Numbered from the stretch's first letter, positions 22,942 to 35,134 are shown. The stretch: DNA of 64,000 nt from Porpolomopsis calyptriformis (GCA_951640195.1 OX621163.1:1984001-2048000), one strand, 5' to 3'. Numbers and translations: made by a program. Notes: generated by a model from the sequence alone, not told the origin.

Positions 22942-24933
22942 CTATCGACTGTCACCAAAATCCTGATCGTCATTGTCGGGGGTGGGCTCGGGTGAGCTGT
23001 GTTCCTCTACGGAAAGGAAGTTCATCAGCTCAGATATCTTGTCGATGGTCAGTTCATGCTGGAGTGCGCGAACGTTGACCTTCTTGAGTTCTTGTGGGCA
23101 TTCCTGACGGAAATGGCCTACTTGTCCACAGTTGTAGCACCTATTGGTCTGACGCGTCCTGCTCAGGTCCATGGGTAAGCCTTGTCCTCCATGGATGGTG
23201 CCAGATGGCACTTGCTTATCCTGGGGAGGTGGGGGATGGAAGCGCGGAGCAGAGGGGCAGAAGGCTGGGCAAGAAGGGGGGGCTGTCGGACACTGACGAT
23301 GTTCCTGATCGTGGAAACGTTCCAGCAGTTGACCGATGGCCACGACCTTATCGTGGTAGTTGGGGTAGGTAGTGGGGAGCGGGGGCGACATGTATACTTG
23401 ACGAATGATGCTCTGGTTAGCATTCTTTTCAAGGATCCTGATGCATTCTTTATCCTGGCCAATGAGGCTAGCTTGGTGGAACAAGAGTTCCCACTTGACA
23501 AACCAATCTACAATTCCTAAACATCCTTGCGAAAAGTGTTCTACTTCCTCACGGGCATGTTGCTCCATGGCATGGTCAGTGAAAATGACATCTAAAAACG
23601 TCCACAAAATCCTTCCAGGGGCTGAGGGGAAGGAGATTGCCGGTGATCGGGTCTGTCCAACCAAAGAAGGTATCCACGTACTGCTGGGCCCACTCGGCAG
23701 TGATGCCTTCCTTCATGTACGACAGGGTTACCAGTATCATCTTCTCTGGGTCTATTACTTCGCTGCCGCAAAGGAAGATGATGATTTGGCAGAACCAGTT
23801 TTTGTACAGTTTTTTGTCGCCATTGAAGACATTGGGTTGGGCGAGTTTGATTGTTTTCGAGACGGAGGCCATGAGTGGCATTCAAGGGGGAGGAAGTGGG
23901 TTGGGGTTTGAAGGCAGTGAAGGAGACAAAGAAGGGGAAAGAGCTGGAAAGGAATGAGGGGAGGGATTCTGTTTGGGGGAGGGAGACCTTCTCGATGGAG
24001 GAGAGTCTTTTGGCTTCTGGGGGGTTTCCGGAAGTGGTCGTTGTGGGGTAGCAGAGGTGGTCACCTTCGAGGGAGAAGAAGACGAGTGAGATAGGGGTTG
24101 AGGTGGCATCTGAAGGAAATGGGGGCATCCGAACGCGAAAGATGGGGGTGTTTCTATGGGTCGCGGAGAAGGGGCAGGGAGAGTGGTGGGTCTGAGAATG
24201 GAGAAGATGGAGGGAGTCGAGGGGTCGAGGATCTGAGATGATAGAGGTGAAAATATCTCAGCAGTGTCGACGGCGTCTTGGTACTCTAGCTTGTCGTCTG
24301 TAAGCCCGAAGCTGAGTTGATGGGATCCTGCACGGGGAGGGGTGGTGACAGGTTGTCTCGGACATGGATCTCTCGGATGTGACCGGGGGATCTGCGACAG
24401 TAGAAAACACGGATGGAGGAGGCGAGAAAGTTGGCAACGAGCACGGGGGTGCGATAAACTCTGACGCAAACGCAATTAAATGTACGCGGTTCGACTTCAA
24501 CGAAGGAGTCGAGATTATCTGAAGAATCCGAAGGGGACGGGGCAGTATAATATGAATCGAGTGAAAAGGAAGAATAGGACGAGGCGGGGGAAAGGTTGGC
24601 GGAGACGGGAGGAGTGGTATCGAAAGCGAGGTGGGAAAACTTGAGTGCAAGAGCTTCAAGTTGTTCTCATTCGATGTCTAAAGCGTCGACAGCCTGTTGT
24701 TCCAAGTAGCTAATGAGTGTACTGGATGAGGCCTGGGGAGATTGGTGTGATAGGGAATAGGATGGGGGCGGAGTAGAGGAAGAATGGTCCAGGGTGGTGG
24801 TCACTCTTGATACTGTGCGGGGATGTACCGAAGTGTCTCCCATGGTTCTCAAGGCAAGAGAGGATGGATCGGTCGGGGGAGCCTGGTTGGGATTCCGGAG
24901 GGGCAACAGCGACGGGGTTGTTTGGTAACCCAA
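22942..24933 (-). pseudogene. Element E, gag
   Basis: Starts at ATG 24933, about 80 bp inside the 5' LTR. The first 250-300 residues are Pro/Ser/Thr-rich and low complexity and need a change of frame around 24,300; the same change is needed in fragment D, so it may be a spliced or shifted site rather than random damage. The capsid-like part (MASVSKTIKLAQP, LVTLSYMKEG, WAQQYVD) lies at 23881-23576. The C-terminal part (23664-22942) is open and ends with an intact CCHC knuckle, CYNCGQVGHFRQEC, near 23130-23090, followed by NVRAL and an acidic end. It would package RNA and form the particle. Confidence 0.82.
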
Positions 24934-25001
24934 AACAATGTGGTTGGTGTCAGACGAATCTTGACCAGAGGCTGTTGCAGAGAAAAGTGAGGTGAGGAGG
25001 G

Positions 25002-25015
25002 AGTTTTCGTCCTTC
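25002..25015 (-). other. Self-priming primer-binding site of element E
   Basis: Directly next to the inner edge of the 5' LTR the element strand reads GAAGGACGAAAACT. This is the exact complement of AGTTTTCGTCCTTC, which lies inside the LTR (18228-18241 in the 3' LTR; one CpG change at 25099-25112 in the 5' LTR). That LTR segment starts 32 nt after the TATA box, i.e. at the expected 5' end of the RNA. This is the arrangement of Tf1/sushi-type elements, which prime with their own transcript end instead of a tRNA. Fragment D shows the same pair (9354-9367 and 9451-9464). Confidence 0.75.
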
Positions 25016-25382
25016 TGTTATGTCGGCAGTTGGAACCTCAGGTTGCTTAGACGGGGGGCAATGAAGAGCTTAGCGCATAAACTAAGGGTGGCAATGTTGA
25101 AGGATGAAAACTGGGAGGTACAAGCATTCTGTGCTCTACTTATACCTACCTGGGCTCGGACTGTGATTGTGATAACCACAGCAACAATCTATGGAACAGC
25201 TGACTAGTGCGCAGCATTACACAGCCTTGCACAGCTACTGCGGAGCACGTCTTCATCAGCCAATGGCATTATCACCTCTAATCTATGAGGAGATAAGGTA
25301 AAAGATTAGATAAGATGAAGATAAGATCAGATAAGAAGGAAAAGGAAAGTTGGTGAAACGACAAAACGAAGTGACCGTAACA
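25016..25382 (-). repeat. 5' LTR of element E
   Basis: 367 bp with TGTTA...TAACA ends. A TATA box (TATAAGT) is on the - strand at 25138-25144 and the inferred RNA start near 25112. The GATAAG cluster lies in the U3 part at about 25288-25340. It is collinear with the 3' LTR; differences are mainly CG versus TG or CA. Confidence 0.92.
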
Positions 25383-25387
25383 CCTAC

Positions 25388-25434
25388 ATTGGACCTCCCA
25401 GAGTGAAGACCTGAGTCCTGCTTCGCACCTAACA
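25388..25434 (+). mobile_element. Right end of the 3' LTR of element G
   Basis: 47 bp after the second CCTAC copy of element E, ending CACCTAACA. Together with 17860-18144 it forms one 332-bp LTR with TGTTA...TAACA ends. Immediately after it the sequence enters gene I of element H1 at an internal point (compare 36,000 in H2). Confidence 0.7.
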
Positions 25435-26233
25435 GCACCAGCCCCCAGACAATGAAGAAGAGTCAGTGGCAGCTGCGCAATCGCTGACTGCAGAAGACAA
25501 GGTTGAGAGGTTGAAGGCGGCGTATCGGGAGAGGATGGTGGAGAAGGGACATTCCCTTCCAGTGATGACAACGCAGGAGTACCACAAGAGAAAGGCAATG
25601 GAGGAAACTTTGCACCTGGTCAAGGGCAAAGTAAGTTTCTCTTTTTCTATTCTTTTATTTTTGTTTTACTAATGGACTTTTTGTTTTTATTTCGCAGTGT
25701 GATTTTTGTGAAAAGGTCAGCGCGGAATGTGAAATCGACCCCACCAATCCGTTATGCACTAAGTGCATAATGGATAAGCATGGGTGTTATTGGAAGGGGG
25801 AGACTTGTCTGGGGAAGAAGTACAAATTGTGGCCCAAGGCAGAGTTGAAGGGTGTGAACAAGTTGGCGACAGTGGGAGAATTGTCAAAGGGGGTTCAGAA
25901 ATCAGCGAGGGCCATGTCTTGTAAGTGTTTCTTTTTCTATCATTGTCTTTATTTCTTTCTAACTAATTCTTTTTAGGTCCTGTGGTTTATATTGGTGAGA
26001 CCCCGCCCTTTGAGGAGGAGACGGTGGGCAAGAGCTTGAAGGAAATGACGCGGCCGATCGCAGGTCGGAAAGGGAAGGCAAAGGTGAAGGTGGCCGATGA
26101 AGAGAAATTGCAGGAGATTTTGGCAGTGATTGCAGAGGAGAAAGCGCATGTGAAGGCACAAATCGTTGTTCTCGAAGAGATATACAGGGGGTTGGAAGAA
26201 AAGGAAGAGGAAATGGTCTTAGACCAATTGTAG
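25435..26233 (+). pseudogene. Gene I1 (partial), antisense passenger gene of element H1
   Basis: The 3' part of the gene fully present at 35225-36788. It starts inside a coding exon (MAAAQSLTAEDKVERLKAAYRERMVEKG) and shares two introns with copy I2: about 25630-25697 and about 25922-25976, both GT-AG. Exon 2 encodes the cysteine cluster CDFCEKVSAECEIDPTNPLC, then TKCIMDKHGCYWKGETC. The last exon encodes a charged helical C-terminus ending EEMVLDQL at TAG 26231-26233. No stop is seen in the retained part, so this copy is better preserved than I2, but its 5' half is gone. It is convergent with the pol of H1. Confidence 0.6.
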
Positions 26234-26339
26234 ATTTATACTTTGTCTTGTATAATTTTTGTAGCCTTTAGTCTTTCTCCTCTAAAAATTGTATTTTTGT
26301 TTCTAAAAAAAATGAAAGAAACACTTGAAATGAAAAAGA

Positions 26340-29300
26340 TTGCATAGAGTTTCATTACGGCAGGTTACAAGTCCTCGATTGCAATGCTATTGAGTGGTTC
26401 ACTAGCTAGCAAACATTCCATGTCTCTAAGTTGTAAAGTCGATATGTTGAGGAATCGTTTGGGAATTGCGATCGATCTTCTGGTGAAGTATGGGATGACT
26501 CTAAATGCAGCAATCGGGCGATGTAAGATGGATCCGTCAAGCTCTGCAATGATATAAGCTTTTCCTAGGTTTTGAGATATTATGACTAGGGGTCCTAGGT
26601 ATTGAGGATGCATCTTTCGATTGAGAGACTTCTCAATTTTCATGTTCCGAATGAGTATGAGATCGCCAGTCTTGAAGTCGTAGTCGCAAATGGTCTTCTC
26701 ATGTCTCTTCTTGAATTGAATGGCGGATCATAGGTGGGCAGCGAGAACCTTCGATTGAAGTTGCTCCAAGTCAGCATCTCATTTTTGTAGAGTGATTGTG
26801 TATTGCGATATTAGATCAGTTATTGAGAGAACTGAATCTGGAGTGGGAAGGAGATATGTCACTTTGGAAATGTCTAAAGGTAGCAATGGCTGAGATCCAG
26901 TGATGGCGAAGTAGGGTGAGCATCCCAATCGCTTTTGAGTAGTGACACGCTTAGCCCAAAATACAGAGTAGGCTCCGATCAACCATTGCTTCTAATCACC
27001 ATCGACAGCTTTAAATAGCGATTGTCATACATTGAAGTGAGATCATTCAACTATTCTGTTCGCTCAGGAGTTGTATCTGCTGATGCGAATGTGGTTGATT
27101 TGATAGCGCTTGGTGAGGTGATCTATGGCTCCTAAGAAGGCCATTCTGTTATCTGTGACAATTTCTCGAAGAGAGCCCCAGCAACAGATTATATCCTCGA
27201 AGATCCATTTGCCAATCAATTTTGCTGTTTCTGAATGAAGCATTCGAAATTTGGGATAGTGTGTGAGGGAGTATCGCCCTTGGACTATATATCAAAATGG
27301 ACTGGATCGGGGCATATGCATTGTGTCGATGTAGATTTTGGCGAACAGGGGGGCTGGCATGGAGATGGTCAGAGGGATGAGGGCTTGCATGGTTTGATGG
27401 ACCTGACAGGTATGACACATCCAAATGAACCAGACTCTGTTGGGGGCCATATGGGGCCACCAGAAACATTCGGAAATGATCGATCGGGTAGCGAAGATAG
27501 CCTTGTGGCCTGTTCGATCGTGAAGTTCTGTCATGATTGCTAATCAGCAATCAGGATCGATGACTAATTTATAAGCACCTTGTCTATCTTTTTGCCATAG
27601 TTGATGGTTGTTGATAAAGAACTCTTCACAGTATCATATAAAACTCGCGTAGTTGCTGTTGGACATGTTGCTTGGTCATTCGAGATCTGAGAGCCATTTT
27701 CGAATGAGGATAAGTTGTCGATCATCTTGCTGAGCTGCTTCCGATCATGGAACGATGTTGTAGGAATTGGTATGTGGGTGGATAGGTTCCTCCTCCTCCT
27801 CACTGAGATGTTTACTCTGCGAGTAAACTGAGGTTGGCAATTGGAGGGTTTTCTTTTGGGGCATAGGTGAATCATTGATATGGTGCATTAATCCATGGAT
27901 CCGCTTGATCCAATTGTCAAAGTCTTTATTGATCGGCTCTTCGTCCTCTTGGTTATCAGGCTGTCGGGGATGTCAAGAGAGACCATTGGGACTATGGTTC
28001 AAACCAGTGATGTGTACCAAAGTAAAATGGAATGTGAGGATCACTACGATCCATCTATTAATACTAGCTTGAGGCATGATATCTGGGTTCGCTAGCATTC
28101 CTTTGATATATTGAGCATTGACTTCTATAATGAGGTTTCAAATGCTGATGAGGTAGAGTTGGAGCAATCGCAAAGCTCGATAGAGACCGTAGATTTCAAG
28201 TTTTGGCTGAGAGAACCTTCTTTCTCGATTGTTCAATGTGATTGAACTGAATCAATTATAGTACCTTTTCTTCGGGTTGTCAGGACCACATTTGCAGAGA
28301 TGAAAGCTAACAGCGATATAGGAGGTGTTGACGGCGAGTATCACAGGAGCGTCAGAAGTATAATCAAGAACTTGTAGAGCGGGCAATTCTAGAAGGGCTT
28401 GTTTTAGGTCCTCTTGAGTGGCGAGCTGATCGGGACCAAATTTGAAGGGTATATCCTTCCTAGTGAGCTTGACTAGGTAGTGTGCTCAATGTGCGAAGTT
28501 GCAAATGAATATCCAAACGACGCCAATAGTGCTAAGGAAGGCTTGAACTTTGGAGAGGTCTTTACAGGGACCCCAGTTTCAGATCACTGAGACATGTGAT
28601 TCATCAGGTAGTTATCCTAAATGAGTACATCAATGTCCAAGAATAGTGGTTTCTTCTGCATATAAGAACAATTTATAGCCTGACATGGTTCCACCACAAT
28701 ATTTCATTCGCTGGACTATTCAATTGAGATTCCTGAAGTGTTCCCACACAAATCGTTGAATTCCATTGTTCTCTGGAATCATTTCATAGGATCCATTGGG
28801 TAATACATACCAAGTCGTGGGACCCTTCACAGGGATATTGTCGATATAGGGGATCGTAAATTCAGGAATCTCTGGTTAGAGAATATAGGTGATGTCATTG
28901 TGAAAAATGGGCATGGAATTGGTCTATCCCATGGGTAGGGTAACTAGTCGATAAGCCTCATAGGGTGTTTGGAATGTGGTTAGATTGTGGGATGAAGGTG
29001 CAATCACTTATTCATCATATCCGATGTAAAGATCAAACATAGTGCTGCAGGATCAACTACTAAACTGTTCAGCCAAGTGTTCGGGAATTGGAATCACTCC
29101 TGAATGTCGAATCGTGACTTGATTGAGTGGTTCGAGACTATGAATGATTCTAAGTTCTTTCCCTCCTTTCTTTAGAACAGTGAACCATTGCGATCGGTAG
29201 GAGGAGTTCAAGGGTTTGTAGACACCAGTGTCTATTTTTTCCTAACTAACTTTGCAGACTTCATGACAGATACCTGGGGGAATCGGAATATTCTTTTGTA

Positions 29301-32148
29301 CCCAAGGTGTATGTGGTACTACTGGGAGATCAACAGGAGGGAAAAAGTCGGATCTGAAATGTCCTCATTCGGAGTCATTCCAGGTGAGTAAACGTTGGGG
29401 GGTTTGGGTCAAGTGTTGGCATGTCCATGAGTGGATTTCCAAGCATTTTTTGAATGATTCAGAACTTATTGGGGAGTTCAGCTACTATGGAGCAAACTTT
29501 CTTTGAGATGGGTTTGTATTTCTTTTTTGATACAAGGAAGGTTGCAATTTCCATTGATCAATTGAGACGGTCAGAATCAGAAGGTCGATTGCTAGTTGAT
29601 TGAGATTTAGAGATCAGGTCGGGGAGGTCACAAGCGGATAAATAAGCATGGGAAACTGTTGAAACTTTATTTGATACACATAGAGGTGCATAGGAATTGA
29701 CAGATAGCATTGACATAGCATGGTTGTAATCTAGAATTATCATGATCTCTCCTTGATCAGGAATCAAATCCTTAATGAGTGAAAATCCAGATGATGCTTC
29801 AGTAAACCTCATGGAACCGTCGGAATCGTGATGGTCCTTCTGCTATTTAGATTGCAAATAGTGATTGTTTGGTTTTCATCAGTGAAATTCTTGATGAGGC
29901 TTTGAGCTAACACATCAAACAGTCTTCTGAGCAGGATATCATAGGCGGGAGCACGAATAACATGAATCTGAAGGTAGAGGGTTATGTCGCTGATCTGATA
30001 GGGGACATTCCTCGTGAGACCTAAGGATTGGTCTATTTTGCTGTTGGCCAATGGCATGTTGAGTTGGATAGTTGGGTTATAGATTAGTCCTAGATCATGG
30101 CAAATGGCTTTGGACATGGCGATTACCTGAGATCCAGGATCAATGATACATTCAATTGTTTCTTTATAATTGATCAACATGATGATTGATCGGAGAGTGT
30201 GTGATTCCTTCATGACAGTAATGTTGTGAGGAGTTTCATCAGATGAGAGGGTGTTTAGATACAATTTGTAAGGGTTTGGAACAGTGATGGAACAATCATC
30301 GTTATTGCAATAGGGGAGAGCATCATTCAGAATTGCTTCTACTTCGACAGTTTTGACTGCGATCGGTCGCCCAGTAGGCTGAGTCCATTTAGGGGTTACT
30401 GCCTCTCAAATCTTTGATCGGACTTTGGGTGAGAGGGATAGCAATTCTTCAGGGGATAGCATGACACAAGGGGTTTTCATTGAATGAGTATAGATGTTGG
30501 AGGCGATTTTTGAGTCTTGAATCGGTGCTTGAGTGTGGTATAAGGGGTCTTTGTCTCTCTTCGCCATTAGAGAGCCAAAGTTCCGAACGTGGGGCAGTAC
30601 GTAGTTGGACTCTTTCGCTTTCGAGCATGGATGTTCCTACATAGCTGGCTGAGTTGGGGTGGTTGCGATCAGAGTATTCAATGGTTTGTTGGTCGCTTTC
30701 TCTTTTTCCAGTTCCTGTCATTGAGGCCAAATGATCTCTACTCCATCAAATGTCTTCTTGCTCCTTAACACAAAAATCTCTTTTTCGAGAGCAGTGATCT
30801 ATTCGTCGGGGGATAGTTGGTACATTTCAGTTGCTGGATCGCGATTGATACCTGCTGAAATTCTGTACATCATTCCAGCAGTTGGAGTTGGGTTTTGCTT
30901 GTACCATTCATCCATTCGTTCTTTCAAGGTTTTTCCTAGCATTTGCTGGGGGATGAACCTGTCATTCAGGAGTACGATCCTTCCTTCGAAGTTCTTCTTG
31001 CATCGACCATTTTAGATATATTCGCAACAGGTCAGGCAGCTTCTGATGAAGTGATCGGGACTTCCACAGAAGACACAGGTTTTTGGTTCAAATGGGTCAG
31101 GAGTGTTGGGTTGTCGTTCCGAAGATTGTGGCAATCAAGGGGGCAGGTTTCATTTTGGGGGACCTCTATTGTCTAGGGTTTTGACTAGCATAGTCATCAG
31201 TTTCTCCATGAAGATGCTAAGGTCTTCTTGCTTAGTGGCAGGAGTAGTAGTCATCGTCAAGGTCATAGTTTTGCGCGGTAGGAAAGTGTTTGGAGACATT
31301 CCATACAGAATGAAATGGGCTGCCTCATTGATATCGTTTACCCTGTAAGGATTGTTGGGGAAGTGGTCGGGAAACTTGATCTCCAGTCATCAAACAATCC
31401 TAGACTAGAGCTCAGGTTGGAATCCTCAGGTGAAGGCATAACTTTGTTCTGCTTTGGAGATTCTGTTCTTCGATCGCAGGAATTTAGTGATCGCAAGGAA
31501 TGATCAGAAATATGCTCCAAGTTCATTCATGTTCATAATCCCTAGCTGAAGCTGTTCTCCGACTATCTTGTCCATGTTGGCGATGGACCACTTTCAATTG
31601 TCTTCCGATCCTAGGTAGAGTTTATAGATGGCGGTGATGAATTCATTGAACGTGTGTCCAGCTTGGAACTCCATTTGGTATTCCCAGAGTTTGGAGGTAT
31701 CAATGTCGACATATTTGCAGGCATAGGTCTTCTTAGCATTGTCGTCATTGATGCTACAGTTAGCAAAGAGGCCTCAGAGGTCTTGAAAGTATCTTCGAAG
31801 TTCTCGAGGTTGTTCTGGATTGAACTTCAGGGCAGTCGAGTGACTGTGAGCAGGCATAACTAGAGTTGGTGGAGTCGTCATAGTCATTGTAAAAATCAAG
31901 GATAATGATGAAAGGGATATAGTAGAGGATGATTCATCAGGTGAATCAGGTTAGTTGATCAAAGTTGAATTTCAATTTATTGGAGAGTTGGGAAGTGTGG
32001 TTTGGGTCGGATTGATGTTCTGAGTGAATCTATCTCATAGGGTTGTGCTTCGAGTGACTCAATTGTGCATTGGGAATGGCAGTTCGAAGGACTGAGTTGA
32101 AGGAATCTTTTAAGATTTATTAGTGGGCCCTTGCAGTGGGCTCCAAAA
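26340..32148 (-). pseudogene. Ty3/gypsy element H1, gag and pol
   Basis: Reading leftward from the LTR at 32149: gag from about 32140, with an intact CCHC zinc knuckle (CVFCGSPDHFIRSC) at about 31037-31078; protease at 30264-29809 (ECIIDPGSQVIAMS, then DILL..LFDVLAQS); RT around 29400-28500, where the active site reads YIDN (28837-28848). RNase H and integrase follow (GHKAIFATRSI, MAPNRVWFIWMCHTCQV, an IGAYSVFWA core region), then a C-terminal segment ending near 26365 (QYLGPLVII). No chromodomain is present. Many stops, mostly TGA. No 3' LTR is found for this copy. Confidence 0.85.
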
Positions 32149-32736
32149 TGATACGTCTGCTTTGTGTATAAGAACCAAATGCAGAACAAGGTGCGAGGAC
32201 GACTATAAAGAGTCTCAACACAGTCTATGATCAACAATCATGGAAAGGGAGTCTTCGATCATTTGCGAATGAGATCAATCAGGGGATTGGGAGAATCGGA
32301 AGATCAAAAGAGGAAGTCAAGAGGAAGTCTTAGAAGATCCAGACTTGAGAGTGAGAGAGAAGTGAATATCTAACTTGTTGGATCACTAGCTACAACATAC
32401 AGTATATATATCTTCTAGCACAAGGATCCCTTTGAATGTATATGATAAAAGGGGAGCCTCTCTAATGATCTAAGGGGAAAGTAGTGAATGGGAATGAAGA
32501 AGTCAAATGAAAAGGGAGAAATAGAAGAGAACTGATGCCTTTGAATAGTGTCTTCCCTTTGATATACAAACTTTCATTCGTGTTCAGAGAGTTCGATGAT
32601 TCTCCAACTTGTTCAGGACATTCAGGAGCTATCAGGGGCATTCACAGGGTTTGTGTTCATATTCGAAGGACTTGATAGGCATCTAGTATTTGTATAGTTG
32701 AATATACAGTGGTCAGGGGACAGAGGGGTTGTATCA
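32149..32736 (-). mobile_element. 5' LTR of element H1
   Basis: 588 bp with TGATACG and (decayed) CGTATCA ends; two more copies occur at 34450 and 44025, each 608 bp. It lacks about 20 bp present in the other two near the TTCATTCG(C/T)GTTCAG repeat. The inner edge is followed on the element strand by TTT and TGGAGCCCACTGC, a tRNA-type primer site with CpG changes relative to H2. The right flank is fragment K. Confidence 0.88.
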
Positions 32737-34449
32737 TTGGTATGAATTTCAGATTCGGGAATAGAAATTAGTGGGTTCAATCTCATGTTGAACCTGATGG
32801 AGATCTATGATAGGGTGGTCTGAGGTGGGAAAAAGATTATCTGGGAGTAAAATAATGTTGTTGTTGTCATTCACCCCCCTCTCAAAACCTAGTCATCTCG
32901 ACAGGATATCGGCCTTAGAATTGGCCTTGCCAGTGACATGGTGGAGAGTGAAGTGATAATCTTGAAGCTCTGTGAGCCATCTAGCCTGGCGCCTGTTCAG
33001 CTTTTGGGGCAGCTTAAAGTATTGAAGGTTAGCGTGATCCATCCAAACCTCAAAGACTTGCTCATCAGACAGCAGCCATTTGCGGAATTCCTAGAGTGTG
33101 GTCATAATTGTGAGCAGCTCGCAGTTATAGATCTGATAATTTCATTCCGTGGGGGTAAAGGCCTTGGAGACATAAGCAATGGGCTTCCAAATGTTGTCTT
33201 GTTTTTGTGATAATATAGCACCCAATGCGTAGTCTAAAGCATCAGTTTCCACACAGAGTAAGCCATTATCATTAGCAATAGAGAGAATGGGAGAAGTGGT
33301 AATGATTGTCTTTAGGGCATCAAAGGTGTCCTGGCATTCAGTGGTCCAGTCAAAAGGAGTGTTTCTTGTTAATGTGTTGAGGGGTTGAGCAATCCCTGCA
33401 AAGTGATGGATGAATCGATAATAGAAATTACAGAATCCAAGGAAAGCCTGGACATCTCACTTGCATTTGGGGGTTGGCCAGTCAGTGATTCCTTGAACCT
33501 TGACAAGGTCCATCTTGACATGGCCTTCTGACATGATGACACTGAGGTATTCCACTTGGCATTGGTCGAAGTCACACTTCTCTGGCTTGAGATAGAGTTT
33601 ATGTTTGCAAAGTGTGGTCATGACTTCATAAACATGCTGGTGGTGCATTTCAAGGTCCTTGTCAAAGATAAGGATGTTGTCTATATAGACTAAGACATGT
33701 CCTTCAATGATCTGGATGTGGAAAATGTCATTCATTATGTTCTGGAATGTTGCAGGTGAGTTGGTGAGACCAAAAAATATAACAAGGGGTTCGAACAAGC
33801 CATGGTTGGTTCGGAATGCAGCCTTATATTCATCCCCTTCCTTGATCCAGACATTGTTGTATCCCCAACGAACGTCTAGCTTGGTGAAATAGCGGGCATT
33901 CTGCAGGGTGTCAATCAATTCATTAATCAGAGGGAGGGGGTATTGGTTTTTGATGGTCATGTCATTGAGTTTCCTGTAATCCTGAATGGGGTGTAGTTGA
34001 CCATCCTTCTTCTTGATGAAGAAGAAAGGTGAGGCAATGGGGGAAATGGATTTGCAAATCCATCCAGTGTGAAGGTTCTCTTCCAAGAACTCATCTAATT
34101 GGGCGCGTTTGTCCACAGAAAGGGGGTAGACCTTGCAGACAAGCTTCTCTTCAGTTCCGGGAAGAAGTTTGATTGCGTGGTCCCAGGGATGACTTGGGGG
34201 GAGTTCATCGAAGTCTTCCTTAGTGAAGACATCTTGGAATTCATGGAGGTATTCAGGTACAATTTCCTTCCAGGTGTGGTCCTTCTTCTGGGCTTCCCAA
34301 GCCTTAATTGCAAGATCCTGAGACTTTGTTCCCATCAAATGAATGTGGATAGTGGGGCTGAAGTCAACCATGAGTAGTTGATCACCATCTACAAGAGTTA
34401 GTTCATTGATATTAACAGAGTCTGGGAAAGGAGTGGGATGATAGTCCGG
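32737..34449 (-). pseudogene. Fragment K of an E-type element: protease end, RT and RNase H
   Basis: Collinear with element E from about 20,390 to 22,090. The open part 34503-33457 covers the linker after the protease, the RT fingers (FFFIKKKDGQLHPIQDYRKLND, not listed further), palm and thumb. The active site is YIDN at 33676-33687 instead of YIDD. RNase H follows leftward with several stops. Both ends are LTRs of H elements, with no target duplication visible on either side, so K is a remnant trapped between H1 and H2. Confidence 0.85.
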
Positions 34450-35057
34450 TGATACGTCTGCTTTGTGTATGAGAACTGAACACAGAACAAGGTGCAAGGA
34501 CAACTATAAAGAGTCTTGACACAGTCTATAATTGATAATCATGGAAAGGAAGTCTTCGATCATTTGCAAACGTGATCAATCAGGGGATCGGAAGAACCAG
34601 AAGATCAAAATAGGAAGTCCTAGAAGATCTAGAGAGGATCTAGACTCAAGAGTGAGAGAGAAGCAAATATCTAACTTGTTGGATCACTAGCTACAACACA
34701 CAGTATATATATCTTCTAGTACAAGGATCCCTTTGAATGTATATGATAAAAGGGGAGCCTCTCTAATGATCTAAGGGGAAAGTAGTGAATGGGAATGAAG
34801 AAGTTGAATGAAAAGAGAGAAATAGAAGAGAACCAATGCCTTTGAATAGTGTCTTCCCTTTGATATACAAACTTTCATTCGCGTTCAGAAAGCTTTGATC
34901 GCGTTCAGAGAGTTTGATAATTCTCAAACTCATTCGGGACATTCGGGAGCTATTGGGAGCATTTGCAGGGTTCATGTTCGTATTCGAAGGACTTGATAGG
35001 CATCTAGTATTCATATAGTTGAATATACGGTGGTCAGGGGACAGAGGGGTCGTATCA
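34450..35057 (-). repeat. 3' LTR of element H2
   Basis: 608 bp with TGATACG...CGTATCA ends, matching the right-hand copy in length. The polypurine tract lies just inside (35058-35069 on the - strand). Confidence 0.9.
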
Positions 35058-35076
35058 TCTCCTCCTCACTGAAATG
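35058..35076 (-). other. 3' polypurine tract of element H2
   Basis: On the element strand CATTTCAGTGAGGAGGAGA abuts the 3' LTR. Plus-strand DNA synthesis is expected to start at such a purine run. An 18-nt match of the same sequence occurs in the middle of pol (38968-38989). Confidence 0.65.
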
Positions 35077-35126
35077 TTGACTGTCCTCAGTCAATCATGT
35101 GATTTGCCGGTAGTTGCTGAGGCATG

Positions 35127-35134
35127 TTTATAAG
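35127..35134 (+). promoter_or_regulatory. Possible TATA box of gene I2
   Basis: TTTATAAG lies about 95 bp before the ATG at 35225, inside the element and after its LTR, so the antisense gene seems to have its own promoter. Position is the only evidence. Confidence 0.4.

Larger units (their letters stand above)
18145..25382 (-). mobile_element. Complete Ty3/gypsy chromovirus E (nested in the LTR of G)
   Basis: A 7,238-bp element on the - strand with 367-bp LTRs at both ends (18145-18511 and 25016-25382). The flanking CCTAC duplication is perfect (18140-18144 and 25383-25387). Order in its own direction: 5' LTR, primer-binding site, gag with zinc knuckle, protease, RT, RNase H, integrase, chromodomain with C-terminal tail, polypurine tract, 3' LTR. 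All expected parts are present, but coding frames are broken by several stops and frameshifts. The two LTRs differ mostly at CpG/TpG/CpA positions, so it is an old, decayed insertion. Confidence 0.93.
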
